Origin: Pseudomonas sp. ATCC PTA-122608
Lineage (GTDB): Bacteria; Pseudomonadota; Gammaproteobacteria; Pseudomonadales; Pseudomonadaceae
Direction of reading: 5' to 3'
Length of the DNA stretch: 64,000 nucleotides
Assembly (NCBI RefSeq): GCF_001952855.1
Contig: NZ_LPNO01000035.1
Coordinates: 406,434-470,433 of the forward strand
Shown here: positions 50,427 to 59,057 of the stretch, piece after piece
Layout of the letters: each line of letters opens with the position of its first letter
Numbering within the stretch: position 1 is the stretch's first letter
Program-made: the position numbers and the translations under genes
Notes under the pieces: generated by a model
The model's input: the letters and a program-made list of their open reading frames with translations, nothing else
Database searches by the model: none
Told to the model about the DNA's origin: nothing

Positions 50427-51152
50427 TTATTGTTCGACGACGTTATTGCGATTGCTCAACGGACTTTTTATTTTTTGTGTGAGGCAATAACCGCGATTGC
50501 GCACCGCCCGGAACAGGCGCTCGCCATCGTTGACACGTTTGAACTTGTCCTGCAGGCGGCTAAGGCACATCTCAAGCCCGCGATACAGGTCGGGTTCGCG
50601 CCCGATGTTGCGAATAAGTTCTTCCTTGCTCACCACACGCTCCTCATGGTGCAGCATCTTTTTAATCAGCGCCGACTCAATAGTGGTCAACGAAATGCGC
50701 AGCCCGCCTTTGACCAGCGCCCGGTCTTGCTGGGTAAGTAGCCAGACATCGGGGGTGCGCAAGGCGGGTGTTGCATTACCAGTTTCCGCCGTGGTGTTAT
50801 TAAAGTTCGGGTGCGGAATATCTGATTTTAGTGCGGTGATTTTCGGGTTTTTCGAGGCGTCGTAAAGTTTTCGGGTCAGTCGGTTATTGGCCTCGTAGAG
50901 TCTTTTGGCGGCCACATAGTTGCTGAGCCAGAGATTGAAATTTTGCTCGCTGTTAACGGCATAGGCGCTGGTCGAAGTGTCCGGTGTTTTTTCTGCAGTT
51001 TCGATCAATGGCCCGCTGTCGACGTCGTAATGTAAAAATGCCACATTCGGCGTGAAATCGTGCAGTGCGATTGACGGGTATGTCGATGTAAATGTGTGTT
51101 TCTTGAGAGAACTCATGGCATTCACCGATTCCAGGAAAGTACGGGGGTTCAT
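50427..51152 (-). CDS. Winged-helix transcriptional regulator, third gene of the regulatory operon
   Basis: A 241-residue protein with a C-terminal OmpR/PhoB-type winged helix (about 135-230: LVKGGLRISLTTIESALIKKMLHHEERVVSKEELIRNIG, then LEMCLSRLQDKFKRVN and AVRNRGYCL). The N-terminal part of about 125 residues has no recognisable receiver or sensor. Its start overlaps the stop of the EAL-like gene by 4 nt. It is separated from the WcaJ-like gene by 221 bp and is the nearest regulator of it. Met13 is an alternative start. Confidence 0.8.
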   Translation of the reverse strand: MNPRTFLESVNAMSSLKKHTFTSTYPSIALHDFTPNVAFLHYDVDSGPLIETAEKTPDTSTSAYAVNSEQNFNLWLSNYVAAKRLYEANNRLTRKLYDASKNPKITALKSDIPHPNFNNTTAETGNATPALRTPDVWLLTQQDRALVKGGLRISLTTIESALIKKMLHHEERVVSKEELIRNIGREPDLYRGLEMCLSRLQDKFKRVNDGERLFRAVRNRGYCLTQKIKSPLSNRNNVVEQ

Positions 51153-51904
51153 AAACTATCAGCAGGGGAAAAGTAGGGGCCCTGAAAATAGTCAAAAGGC
51201 AAGCGTCTGGCGAGAAGTGCGCTGTCGGCGTGCTCGACGTTGTCGGCGATAAACGAGACCCGGGTGGTGCTCATCACCCCCAGCATCTGGTCGTAAAGCC
51301 GGTCGAACAGGCCCGAACGCGTGTTCAGACTGAGCCTGAGGGCCGAGTCTGGAAAGGGCATTTTTATATAGTCATAAAGACTCAAGTCGATCAGCAGGTC
51401 GGTGTTTTTTGTATCTAATGTGTAATTGTTATAGGCAAGTTTCAGGCTACTTCGGTCTTTCAGGCTATAGAGCTGGCGGATCATGTTCCGGCGCTCCACC
51501 GGGCCTGGCAGAGTGTCGAGTGTGTTTTCAACACTGACAATGAGTTGTTGTTTGTGTTTTTCCAGCGCGTTTGACGTGCTGATAATTTCGGTGAGCAGGT
51601 CCTCATTCATCAATAATGACTGCTCTATTCGGAAAAACTTGTGGAGGCCCGGGCCTTTATCCACACGCAAACGTTTTCCTTTTTGAACGAACGAATTGGG
51701 CTGGGTGTATCGCAGTGCTTCACTGTAGGCGTCTTTAAGTTGTTCGGAGTAAAAGGGACACGAATCAGCGGGCAGGCTGCGTAGAGCATGCTCGGTATGA
51801 ACCCGGATCTCACTACCCCATAGCGTACAACTTCGTTCAAGTATCGCTTGTCGTGAAAATGTAAAGTCGACTGACTCTGCAAGCAATTGAGTTCCGCTAT
51901 TCAC
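51149..51904 (-). CDS. Degenerate EAL-domain protein
   Basis: A 251-residue protein with the outline of an EAL phosphodiesterase domain but without its active site. The EAL motif position reads WGSEIRVH, the metal-binding DDFGTGY position reads YNNYTLD, and the late E-G-V-E motif reads FIADNVEHAD. The fold-typical end FDYFQGPYFSPADSL remains. It is therefore unlikely to hydrolyse cyclic di-GMP and may bind it, or a partner protein, as a signal receiver. Both ends overlap the flanking winged-helix genes (8 nt and 4 nt), so the three proteins are made together. Confidence 0.75.
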   Translation of the reverse strand: MNSGTQLLAESVDFTFSRQAILERSCTLWGSEIRVHTEHALRSLPADSCPFYSEQLKDAYSEALRYTQPNSFVQKGKRLRVDKGPGLHKFFRIEQSLLMNEDLLTEIISTSNALEKHKQQLIVSVENTLDTLPGPVERRNMIRQLYSLKDRSSLKLAYNNYTLDTKNTDLLIDLSLYDYIKMPFPDSALRLSLNTRSGLFDRLYDQMLGVMSTTRVSFIADNVEHADSALLARRLPFDYFQGPYFSPADSL

Positions 51905-52625
51905 GGTTCGGCCGCTCCCTGACGGGTTGAATATGATTAACCGAAGCCAGCCCTCTGCTTAGTTTGTAGCCGTAACCCCGGATACTTTGAATAATATTAC
52001 TTCCATAGTGCGACTTGATTTTGCCGCGCAAACGGCTAATTGATTTTTCGAGCGCCCTGGAATCATAAAAACGCGCGTTAAGTCCCATCACCACGGCAAT
52101 TTCATCGTGGCTGAGCAACCGGTTATGAATCAGCGCTTCAAGCACTTTCATTTCAACGAAGGAGACTTCGAGCTTCTTGCCTCCTCCGTAGATGCACATG
52201 CGGTCTTGGTCCAGTAGCAAATCAGTATTACTTAGCCAGTACGTCTCGCTGAGAAACGCGGCAAACAGGGCGAGTTTTTTCTCGGGCGAGCTCTCGACCA
52301 CCTTTATGCAGTAATCGGCCCCCGCGAGATAATATTTGGTTTTGCTTAATGTAGTGGCGAAGGTGACAACCAGGAAAATCGTGCTGCCAGGATTTTCGGA
52401 TCTGGTTTTTTTAATGATGTCCAGCGTTTGGGTGCTGGCAGAGGGGGTGTCGATCTCTATGATGATGGCACGGTAATGTCCATGGCTTTCATAGGGACCA
52501 ATTAGTTGGCCGTAGGAGCGTGTATCGACTTTTAGATTTTTCGGTACAGTACGAACTATAAGCTCGCTGAAGTCCTCGGATTTCGATGGGGTCCGTGCAA
52601 TAGCGAGGACGTTGGAAAAATGCAT
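51897..52625 (-). CDS. OmpR-like regulator with atypical receiver domain
   Basis: A 242-residue protein: a receiver-like domain (about 1-120) and an OmpR-type winged helix (about 140-225: LEVSFVEMKVLEALIHNRLLSHDEIAVVMG, LEKSISRLRGKIKSHYGSNIIQSIRGYGYKL). The receiver keeps Asp59 (IIIEIDTPS) and Lys108 but lacks the acidic pair that binds magnesium near its N terminus, so it is probably not phosphorylated in the standard way. No histidine kinase is nearby. GGGAG at the right distance supports ATG 52625. It is the first gene of the regulatory operon. Confidence 0.82.
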   Translation of the reverse strand: MHFSNVLAIARTPSKSEDFSELIVRTVPKNLKVDTRSYGQLIGPYESHGHYRAIIIEIDTPSASTQTLDIIKKTRSENPGSTIFLVVTFATTLSKTKYYLAGADYCIKVVESSPEKKLALFAAFLSETYWLSNTDLLLDQDRMCIYGGGKKLEVSFVEMKVLEALIHNRLLSHDEIAVVMGLNARFYDSRALEKSISRLRGKIKSHYGSNIIQSIRGYGYKLSRGLASVNHIQPVRERPNRE

Positions 52626-52915
52626 CACGTTGCTCCCTTTTCCGGCATGCGAGGCCGTCAATTCAATCGCTGCAGGCGTTTAGATGTTAATCGAATTGAA
52701 TACGCCAAAACGTGACAAATTTTAACATTCGCCACGTTATTTGCAGGGGGTAAGGCGGATTTCAGGCGGGTGTTGAAAGCGGATTTCTGGGCGGGAGTAC
52801 TCATATGCTAGTGCAAATTTTTTAGTGTGCGATAAGTATTTTAGGCGGGTTGATATTTTTTGGCTGAAATGATTTAACCCTTCTAGTCCTTAAGCTCTAA
52901 AACGCTTATACGTGA
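52626..52915. promoter_or_regulatory. AT-rich intergenic region upstream of the regulatory operon
   Basis: 290 bp between two minus-strand genes, markedly AT-rich (about 52700-52920). It should contain the promoter of the regulatory operon. No gene, strong hairpin or clear promoter box was seen. Confidence 0.45.
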
Positions 52916-53767
52916 CTATTTATAATAATCCAGCAAGGCAATAGCGGGCGTTGAGTGCTGGGAGATGCTCGCGCGGTCGGCCAGGTAGCGCGCCGGAGGT
53001 TGACCGATGGCCTTGCGGAACATGGTGATAAAGCCGCTGGCGTTTTCATAGCCGAGGTCCAGCGCTACCGTCTGCACACTTTCGCCTTTCGCCAGGCGCT
53101 GCAGTGACAGGATCACATGCAACTGTCGGCGCCAGCGGCCGAAACTCAGGCCGATCTCTTCCAGCAACAGCCGGGTCATGCTGCGTTCGCTCATGCCGAT
53201 GCGCACCGCCCATTCGCCCAGGGTGGCTTTGTCGCTGGGGTTGGCCAGCAAACTGTCGGCCAAGCGCCGCAGCCGAATGTCCCGTGGCATGGGCAAGTGC
53301 AGTGCCTCGATCGGCGCCAGCGCCAGTTCGTCCAGCAGCGTGGCCACCAATCGGCCCTGTGCACCCTCGGTGTCGTACAGCGGCGGGAAGCTGACAGCCT
53401 TGCTGATCAATTCGTGTAACAGCGGCGATACCGCCAGCGTGCAGCATTGCCGTGGCAGGGCGCCGGCAGCGTCTGGGTCGACCAGCAGGCAGTACACATC
53501 TGCTGCACCGGAACCGCGTGCGGCATGGGAAAGGCCGCCGGGAATCCATAGTGCGCACTGGGGTGGCACGATCCAGATACCTTCTTCGATGACGCAATGA
53601 ATCACCCCGCGCAAGGTGTACATCAACTGGCCTTTGCGGTGCTGGTGCGGCGCGTGCTCCCAGCTGGCGGAGGTGCTCGAGGCGCTCACCGCGACCACGG
53701 CACGGGGAATTGCGTCGGCAAGGGCCGGGCGCAACGGGTCGCGGGTTTCGAGGCGATGGTTGTACAT
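52916..53767 (-). CDS. AraC-family regulator with cupin sensor
   Basis: A 283-residue AraC/XylS regulator. The N-terminal cupin-like sensor contains HAPHQHRKGQLMYTLRGVI and PPQCALWIPGGLSHA. The C-terminal DNA-binding domain (about 170-270) includes LGEWAVRIGMSERSMTRLLLEEIGLSFGRWRRQLH and VALDLGYENASGFITMFRKAIGQPPARY. It is divergent from the unknown gene at 53877 with a gap of about 110 bp and probably regulates it. The inducer is unknown. Confidence 0.9.
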   Translation of the reverse strand: MYNHRLETRDPLRPALADAIPRAVVAVSASSTSASWEHAPHQHRKGQLMYTLRGVIHCVIEEGIWIVPPQCALWIPGGLSHAARGSGAADVYCLLVDPDAAGALPRQCCTLAVSPLLHELISKAVSFPPLYDTEGAQGRLVATLLDELALAPIEALHLPMPRDIRLRRLADSLLANPSDKATLGEWAVRIGMSERSMTRLLLEEIGLSFGRWRRQLHVILSLQRLAKGESVQTVALDLGYENASGFITMFRKAIGQPPARYLADRASISQHSTPAIALLDYYK

Positions 53768-53876
53768 GGCGGGGACGGGTCTTGGCTGGAATGCGAAACA
53801 TTCTGGCTATTCTGTGCAATGGCGTCCAGTGATGGCACGGCTATTATGAGAAACATTCTCGTTAAAGGTGCTTCCC

Positions 53877-54287
53877 ATGCAACTCGACAGTTCTACATTC
53901 CCGGTGGTGAAAATCGTTTTCGACGCCCCCAGCGACACGCCACCGCAAGACACCTTTGTGGCGTTCGAGGCGTTGTTGCAGCGCGAAGAACCCTTCGTAC
54001 TGCTGCATGAAAAGGCCGTGGACGAAAGCACTCACGAGCACTTCCACGAAGAACGCAAACACGCTTCTATCTGGATGAAGAAGAACAAGGTGGCCCTGCG
54101 TGCTTTCGTCAAAGGCATGATTCAGGTGGAGCCCAGCGCGGCCAAGCGCCTGGCGCTCAAGCCGTTTGCGGTGATGTTTGGCAAGGCGTGGGGCTACCCG
54201 TTATTGGTAGTCGAATCCACCGATCAGGCCTGGGCACTGGCGCGGGACGTGCTGGATACCCAGGTGTCGGACGTGGCGCACTATTGA
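53877..54287 (+). CDS. Conserved-looking hypothetical protein, 136 residues
   Basis: A soluble protein starting MQLDSSTFPVVKIVFDAPSDTPPQDTFVAFEALLQREEPFVLL, with mixed alpha/beta content and a charged middle (HEHFHEERKHASIWMKKNK). The beginning, with a strand, an acidic loop and EPFVLL, recalls STAS-like or SpoIIAA-like folds, but no family was recognised. AAAGGTG precedes the ATG. It is divergent from the AraC regulator and overlaps the 3' end of the converging LacI gene by 7 nt. Confidence 0.75.
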   Translation: MQLDSSTFPVVKIVFDAPSDTPPQDTFVAFEALLQREEPFVLLHEKAVDESTHEHFHEERKHASIWMKKNKVALRAFVKGMIQVEPSAAKRLALKPFAVMFGKAWGYPLLVVESTDQAWALARDVLDTQVSDVAHY

Positions 54288-55276
54288 GTCTTGGGCGCTG
54301 CCGTGCTGCCACGCAAGGTGAGCTCGAATGGCAATACCACCTGGCGTTCTGGCAGTGGCGTTTTCTCGATCAGGGCGATGAGCATCTCGACCGCCTTGCG
54401 CCCAAAGGTTTCGGCAGGCTGGGCAATGGTGGTCAGCGGCGGGTCGCAGTAGGCGGCGAAGGGGATGTCATCAAAGCCCACCAGGGAAATATCCTGGGGC
54501 ACGCGCAGGCCCTGTTGCTTGATGCGCTTCAAGGCACCGATGGCCATTTCGTCGTTTTCGCAGAACAGCGCGGTGGGGCGTTCGGCCAGGTCGAGCATGC
54601 TGCCGGCACCCTCGAAACCGGCGTGCAAAGTGAAGTCGCCGTGGCAGATGAGTGCCGGGTCGCGGGGGATGCCTGCGGCGTGCAAGGCGTCTTCATAACC
54701 GGCCACGCGGTCTTGGGTCAGTGGGCTGCTTTTCGGGCCTTTGATCAAGCCGATGCGGCGGTGGCCGAGGTCGATCAAATGCTGGGTCATGGCCATGGCC
54801 GCGCCGCGGTTGTCGAGGCTGATGGTGGGATGACGGCCGTTCTGGATCACTTCGCAGGCGTTCACCAGCGGTGGTGATTCGCTGCAATCGCTGAAAGGGT
54901 CGGATGCGCGCAACTGAATCACCCCATCGGCCTGATGGGCGTGGACCAGTTCGGCGAACTGCTTTTCGATTTCAGCCTGGCCCCGGGTGTCGCACAACAG
55001 CAACCGATAGCCCGACGCCTGCGCCGCTTGCTGTGCGCCGCTGATCACCCGGGCGAAAAACGTGTTGGCAATCGCCGGTACCAGAATCACCAGGTTGCCG
55101 GTGCGCCGCGAGCGAAATTGCACCGCCATGCGGTTCGGCCGGTAGCCGGTCTGTTCCACGGCGGCGTTGACCTTGTCCCGGGTCTCGGGGAGCACGCGTT
55201 CAGGGCTGGCCAGGGTCCGTGACACGGTGGCCACCGAAACCCCGGCCAGGCGGGCGACTTCGCGAATATTGGACAA
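54281..55276 (-). CDS. LacI-family repressor of the sugar module
   Basis: A 331-residue LacI/GalR regulator with the helix-turn-helix NIREVARLAGVSVATVSRTLA, the hinge (GYRPNRMAVQFRSRRTGNLVILVP) and a periplasmic-binding-protein-like effector domain (SLVGFDDIPFAAYCDPPLTTI). It should repress the divergent oxidoreductase operon through the perfect palindrome at 55364-55381. The start was set at TTG 55276, where LSNIREVA begins and GAGG precedes; an ATG at 55342 would add 22 residues that do not look like LacI. Confidence 0.88.
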   Translation of the reverse strand: MSNIREVARLAGVSVATVSRTLASPERVLPETRDKVNAAVEQTGYRPNRMAVQFRSRRTGNLVILVPAIANTFFARVISGAQQAAQASGYRLLLCDTRGQAEIEKQFAELVHAHQADGVIQLRASDPFSDCSESPPLVNACEVIQNGRHPTISLDNRGAAMAMTQHLIDLGHRRIGLIKGPKSSPLTQDRVAGYEDALHAAGIPRDPALICHGDFTLHAGFEGAGSMLDLAERPTALFCENDEMAIGALKRIKQQGLRVPQDISLVGFDDIPFAAYCDPPLTTIAQPAETFGRKAVEMLIALIEKTPLPERQVVLPFELTLRGSTAAPKTQ

Positions 55277-55363
55277 GACAACCTCGTTATCAGAGCAGCA
55301 GCCGGCAAGTTTACCGCAGTCGGGGTTTGACACCGTGAGCAACTGGGCCTAAATTTCCGGCAC

Positions 55364-55381
55364 GATGTAACCGGTTACATC
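55364..55381. promoter_or_regulatory. LacI-type operator palindrome
   Basis: GATGTAACCGGTTACATC is a perfect 18-bp palindrome with the central CG of LacI/GalR operators. It lies between the divergent lacI-type gene (start 55276) and the oxidoreductase gene (start 55417), about 36 bp before the latter. It is the probable binding site of the adjacent repressor. Confidence 0.85.
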
Positions 55382-55416
55382 ATGGCCGGTAATGACCCAA
55401 AAAGAGAAGACTTGCG

Positions 55417-56574
55417 ATGACGGCTGCTGTGCAAAAAATAAGAATGGGCTTTGTTGGCGGCGGTGAAGGCGCCTTCATCGGCCAGGCCCACCGCCAGGCG
55501 GCGGGGCTGGATGGATGCTTTGAACTGGTGTGCGGTGCCTTCAGTCGCCAGGCCGAGAACAATCGCAACACCGGCAATGCGCTGGGCTTGCCTGCGTCCC
55601 GCTGCTACAGCGACTGGCAACAGATGCTGGCCGCCGAACAGACGCTCCCGGCCGGGCAGCGCATGCAACTGCTGGTGATCGTTACCCCCAATCATCTGCA
55701 CGCACCCATCGCGACCCAGGCGTTGCAGGCCGGCTTCCATGTGTTCAGCGAGAAGCCTGCGGCATTGAACCTTGCCGAAGTGCAGGCGCTGGCAGAAGTC
55801 GTCAAAAATAGCGCCGGGCTTTACGGACTGGCACACACTTACCTGGGCTACCCGATGGTGTGGCAGGCCCGCGACATGGTGCGCAATGGCGTCATCGGCG
55901 CACTGCGCAAAGTGATCGTCGAGTACCCACAAGGCTGGCTCAGCCAGGACGTGGCCGGGCAGGGCAGCAAACAGGCTGAGTGGCGTGGCCAGCCGGAGCT
56001 GTCGGGGCTCGGCGGCTGCATCGGCGACATCGGCACCCACGCGTTTTCCTTGGCCGAGTTCATCGCCGACCAACCGATCGAACAGCTTTGCGCCAGCCTG
56101 GGCATCCACGTACCCGGCCGGCAACTGGATGACGATGCCGCCATGCTGTTCAAGATGGCCTCCGGCGCGAGCGGCGTGCTGATCGCCAGCCAAGTGTGTG
56201 CCGGTGAAGAGAACCCGCTGAAGATCCGCCTCTATGGCGACAAAGGTGGCCTGGAATGGCGCCAGGAAGAACCCGCCAGCCTGATCCATCGCTCCCTCGA
56301 TCAACCCCTGCGCGTCCTGCGTTCCGGCGTCGGCCAGCCCTGGCTGTGCGACGCGGCACTGCAACGCATGCGCCTGCCTGCCGGGCATCCCGAGGGTTAC
56401 CTCGAAGCCATGGCCAACCTCTACCGCGACTTTGCCACGGCCATTCGCCAAGGCACCACGGCCGCTGGCGTGCCCGGCATCGAAGTCGGCGTACGCGGCA
56501 TGGCCTTTATCGAAGCCGTGATCAGCAACCATCGCGGCGACGCGAAGTGGACCCCCTTGGCAGCCCACTCATGA
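55417..56574 (+). CDS. Gfo/Idh/MocA-family oxidoreductase
   Basis: A 385-residue NAD(P)-dependent sugar oxidoreductase. The N-terminal Rossmann fold starts GFVGGGEGAFIGQAHRQAA; the conserved Glu-Lys-Pro reads FSEKPAAL; the C-terminal domain has LGGCIGDIGTHAFSLAEFI, the catalytic DxxxH-type motif. It oxidises a sugar, polyol or 3-keto-glycoside; the substrate is not predictable. It is the first gene of the LacI-controlled module, and its stop overlaps the leader ATG region of the next gene. Confidence 0.9.
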   Translation: MTAAVQKIRMGFVGGGEGAFIGQAHRQAAGLDGCFELVCGAFSRQAENNRNTGNALGLPASRCYSDWQQMLAAEQTLPAGQRMQLLVIVTPNHLHAPIATQALQAGFHVFSEKPAALNLAEVQALAEVVKNSAGLYGLAHTYLGYPMVWQARDMVRNGVIGALRKVIVEYPQGWLSQDVAGQGSKQAEWRGQPELSGLGGCIGDIGTHAFSLAEFIADQPIEQLCASLGIHVPGRQLDDDAAMLFKMASGASGVLIASQVCAGEENPLKIRLYGDKGGLEWRQEEPASLIHRSLDQPLRVLRSGVGQPWLCDAALQRMRLPAGHPEGYLEAMANLYRDFATAIRQGTTAAGVPGIEVGVRGMAFIEAVISNHRGDAKWTPLAAHS

Positions 56575-56588
56575 AGGAGATTACAAAC

Positions 56589-57641
56589 ATGCGCGGCCCC
56601 GGCATTTTTCTCGCCCAGTTCATCTCGGACGAAGCACCTTTCGACACCCTGGCCAACATCGCCCAATGGGCGGCATCCCAGGGCTACAAGGCGATCCAAC
56701 TGCCGACCCTCGGCACTCGCTATATCGACTTGGTCCGCGCCGCCGAAAGCCAAGCCTACTGCGACGAACTCAAGGCAACCTGCGCCCATGCCGGTGTCGA
56801 AATCAGCGAACTGTCGACCCACCTGCAAGGCCAGCTGGTGGCGGTTCACCCAGCGTTCGATACGCTGTTCGACGACTTCGCCCCGGCCCATCTGCGGGGC
56901 CAACCCCAGGCACGTACCGAGTGGGCCATCGAGCAATTGAAACTCGCCGCCCACGCCAGCCAGCGCCTTGGTTTAAAGGCCCATGCGACCTTCTCCGGCG
57001 CGTTGCTCTGGCCGTACATTTACCCCTGGCCACAACGCCCCAGCGGCCTGGTGGAACAAGGCTTCGCTGAGTTGGCCAAGCGCTGGCTGCCTATCCTCGA
57101 CTGCTTCGAAGCCGCCGGCGTCGACCTCTGCTACGAAATCCATCCCGGCGAAGACCTGCACGACGGCGCCTCCTTTGAACGCTTCCTCGACGCCGTCGAT
57201 CACCATCCCCGCGCCAACATTCTCTACGACCCCAGCCACCTGCTGTTGCAGCAAATGGACTACCTGGGCTTTATCGACCGTTACCACGCGCGCATCCGCA
57301 TGTTCCACGTCAAGGATGCTGAGTTCCGCCCCGATGCACGTTCCGGTGTCTACGGAGGCTATCAAGGATGGGTCGACCGTCCCGGTCGCTTCCGCTCGCT
57401 GGGCGACGGCCAGATCGACTTCAAATCGATCTTCAGCAAGCTCACCCAGTACGACTTCAGCGGCTGGGCCGTGCTGGAGTGGGAATGCTGCCTGAAGGAT
57501 GCGCAACAAGGCGCGGCAGAAGGGGCGACGTTCATCCAGCAGCACATGATCCGCAAGACCAAAAAGGCATTCGACGACTTCGCCGGCGTGACGTCCGACG
57601 AGCACTCCAACCGACGGCTGCTGGGCCTGCCCGACGCCTGA
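56589..57641 (+). CDS. Xylose-isomerase-like TIM-barrel sugar isomerase/epimerase
   Basis: A 350-residue protein of the AP-endonuclease-2 / IolE-IolH sugar isomerase family. It has ISELSTHLQGQLVAVHP, the metal-binding CYEIHPGEDLHDG, NILYDPSHLLLQQMDY, MFHVKDAEF and VLEWECCLKD, supplying Glu, Asp/His, His and Glu ligands. It acts on the product or substrate of the neighbouring oxidoreductase (inference). AAGGAGAT at 56574 supports ATG 56589; the ATG at 56571 lies too near that site. Confidence 0.9.
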   Translation: MRGPGIFLAQFISDEAPFDTLANIAQWAASQGYKAIQLPTLGTRYIDLVRAAESQAYCDELKATCAHAGVEISELSTHLQGQLVAVHPAFDTLFDDFAPAHLRGQPQARTEWAIEQLKLAAHASQRLGLKAHATFSGALLWPYIYPWPQRPSGLVEQGFAELAKRWLPILDCFEAAGVDLCYEIHPGEDLHDGASFERFLDAVDHHPRANILYDPSHLLLQQMDYLGFIDRYHARIRMFHVKDAEFRPDARSGVYGGYQGWVDRPGRFRSLGDGQIDFKSIFSKLTQYDFSGWAVLEWECCLKDAQQGAAEGATFIQQHMIRKTKKAFDDFAGVTSDEHSNRRLLGLPDA

Positions 57642-57683
57642 ACACCGCTTCTGACCCAAAATAACAATAAAACGGTGACCCCA

Positions 57684-58907
57684 ATGAAAGCGCGACTGAG
57701 CGTCATGATGTTCCTGCAATTCTTTATCTGGGGCGGCTGGTTCGTCACCCTCGGCACTTTCCTCGCCAGCAACCTGGGGGCCAGTGGCGGGCAAATCGGC
57801 ATGGCGTTTTCCACCCAGTCGTGGGGCGCGATCATCGCGCCGTTTATCATCGGCCTGATCGCCGACCGTTACTTCAATGCCGAGCGCATCCTGGCCGTGC
57901 TGCACCTGATCGGCGCAGTGCTGCTCTACCAGCTGTACCGCGCGCCGGACTTCATCGGGTTTTACTCTTACGTGCTCGCGTACATGGTCATCTACATGCC
58001 AACCCTGGCGCTGGTGAACTCGGTGGCCTTCCGGCAAATGAGCGACCCGGCGCAGGAGTTTTCGCGCATCCGCGTGTGGGGCACCTTGGGCTGGATCGTC
58101 GCGGGGTTGGTGATCAGCTTTGTATTCGCCTGGGATTCCCAGCAGTCGATCACCACGGGCGCGTTGCGCAACACCTTCCTGATGTCTGCCATCGCGTCAC
58201 TGTTGCTGGGTTTCTACAGCTTCACCTTGCCGCGCACTGCGCCCTTGAAAGCCGAGGCGGGCAGTGGCGATATCAAGCAGCTGCTGGGGCTGGATGCGCT
58301 GGGGTTATTAAAGGATCGCAGCTACCTGGTGTTCTTCATCGCCTCGATCCTGATCTGCATTCCCCTGGCGTTTTACTACCAGAACGCCAACCCGTTTCTT
58401 GCGGAAATCGGCGTGACCAATCCCACCGCGAAGATGGCCATAGGGCAGGTGTCCGAAGTGCTGTTCATGCTGCTGTTGCCGCTGTTTATCCAGCGGTTCG
58501 GCATCAAGATCGCGCTGCTGGTCGGCATGCTGGCCTGGGCGCTGCGCTATGCGCTGTTCGCCTACGGCAACAACGGCGAACTGGCGTTCATGCTGTTTAC
58601 CGGGATTGCGCTGCATGGCATCTGCTATGACTTCTTCTTCGTTTCGGGGCAGATTTACACCGATGCGAAAGCGCCGGAGCGCTTCAGGAGTTCGGCCCAG
58701 GGGCTGATTACCCTGGCGACTTATGGCGTGGGGATGTTGATTGGATTCTGGGTGGCGGGGCAGGTGACCGACCACTATGTGGCGGCAGGTGGCAGCCATG
58801 ACTGGCGCAGCATCTGGCTGTTTCCGGCAGGGTTTGCGTTGTTGATATTTTTTTGTTTTTCGGTGGCGTTCAAGGGGCGTGAGCGGGTGGCGCAAGATCA
58901 AACGTAG
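57684..58907 (+). CDS. NupG-type nucleoside/sugar:H+ symporter
   Basis: A 407-residue major-facilitator transporter with about 12 helices, of the nucleoside:H+ symporter (NHS, NupG/XapB) family, starting MKARLSVMMFLQFFIWGGWFVTLGTFL and containing EFSRIRVWGTLGWIVAG. NHS-type members next to Gfo/Idh and isomerase genes usually carry the module's glycoside or sugar, not nucleosides (inference). The stop codon lies in the first bases of a REP-like inverted repeat. Confidence 0.88.
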   Translation: MKARLSVMMFLQFFIWGGWFVTLGTFLASNLGASGGQIGMAFSTQSWGAIIAPFIIGLIADRYFNAERILAVLHLIGAVLLYQLYRAPDFIGFYSYVLAYMVIYMPTLALVNSVAFRQMSDPAQEFSRIRVWGTLGWIVAGLVISFVFAWDSQQSITTGALRNTFLMSAIASLLLGFYSFTLPRTAPLKAEAGSGDIKQLLGLDALGLLKDRSYLVFFIASILICIPLAFYYQNANPFLAEIGVTNPTAKMAIGQVSEVLFMLLLPLFIQRFGIKIALLVGMLAWALRYALFAYGNNGELAFMLFTGIALHGICYDFFFVSGQIYTDAKAPERFRSSAQGLITLATYGVGMLIGFWVAGQVTDHYVAAGGSHDWRSIWLFPAGFALLIFFCFSVAFKGRERVAQDQT

Positions 58908-59010
58908 GAGCTGTCGAGCGTTAGCGAGGCTGCGAAAGCGGTGGGTCAGGCAGCATCAATGTTGCAGAACTGACGCCGTCGCAGCCTCGCTAAAGCTCGA
59001 CAGCTCCCAC
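58906..59010. repeat. Inverted repeat pair (REP-like) between converging genes
   Basis: GGAGCTGTCGAGCGTTAGCG (from 58907), continuing through AGGCTGCGAAAGC, is mirrored by GCAGCCTCGCTAAAGCTCGA followed by CAGCTCC (58981-59007), 40 bp apart. This sequence class differs from the GAGCAAGCTC REPs elsewhere in the window. It may also terminate both converging transcripts. Confidence 0.75.
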
Positions 59011-59057
59011 AAGTGTTCAGGGTTTTCCGGCAGCCATTCGGGTTGACTGGACAAACC

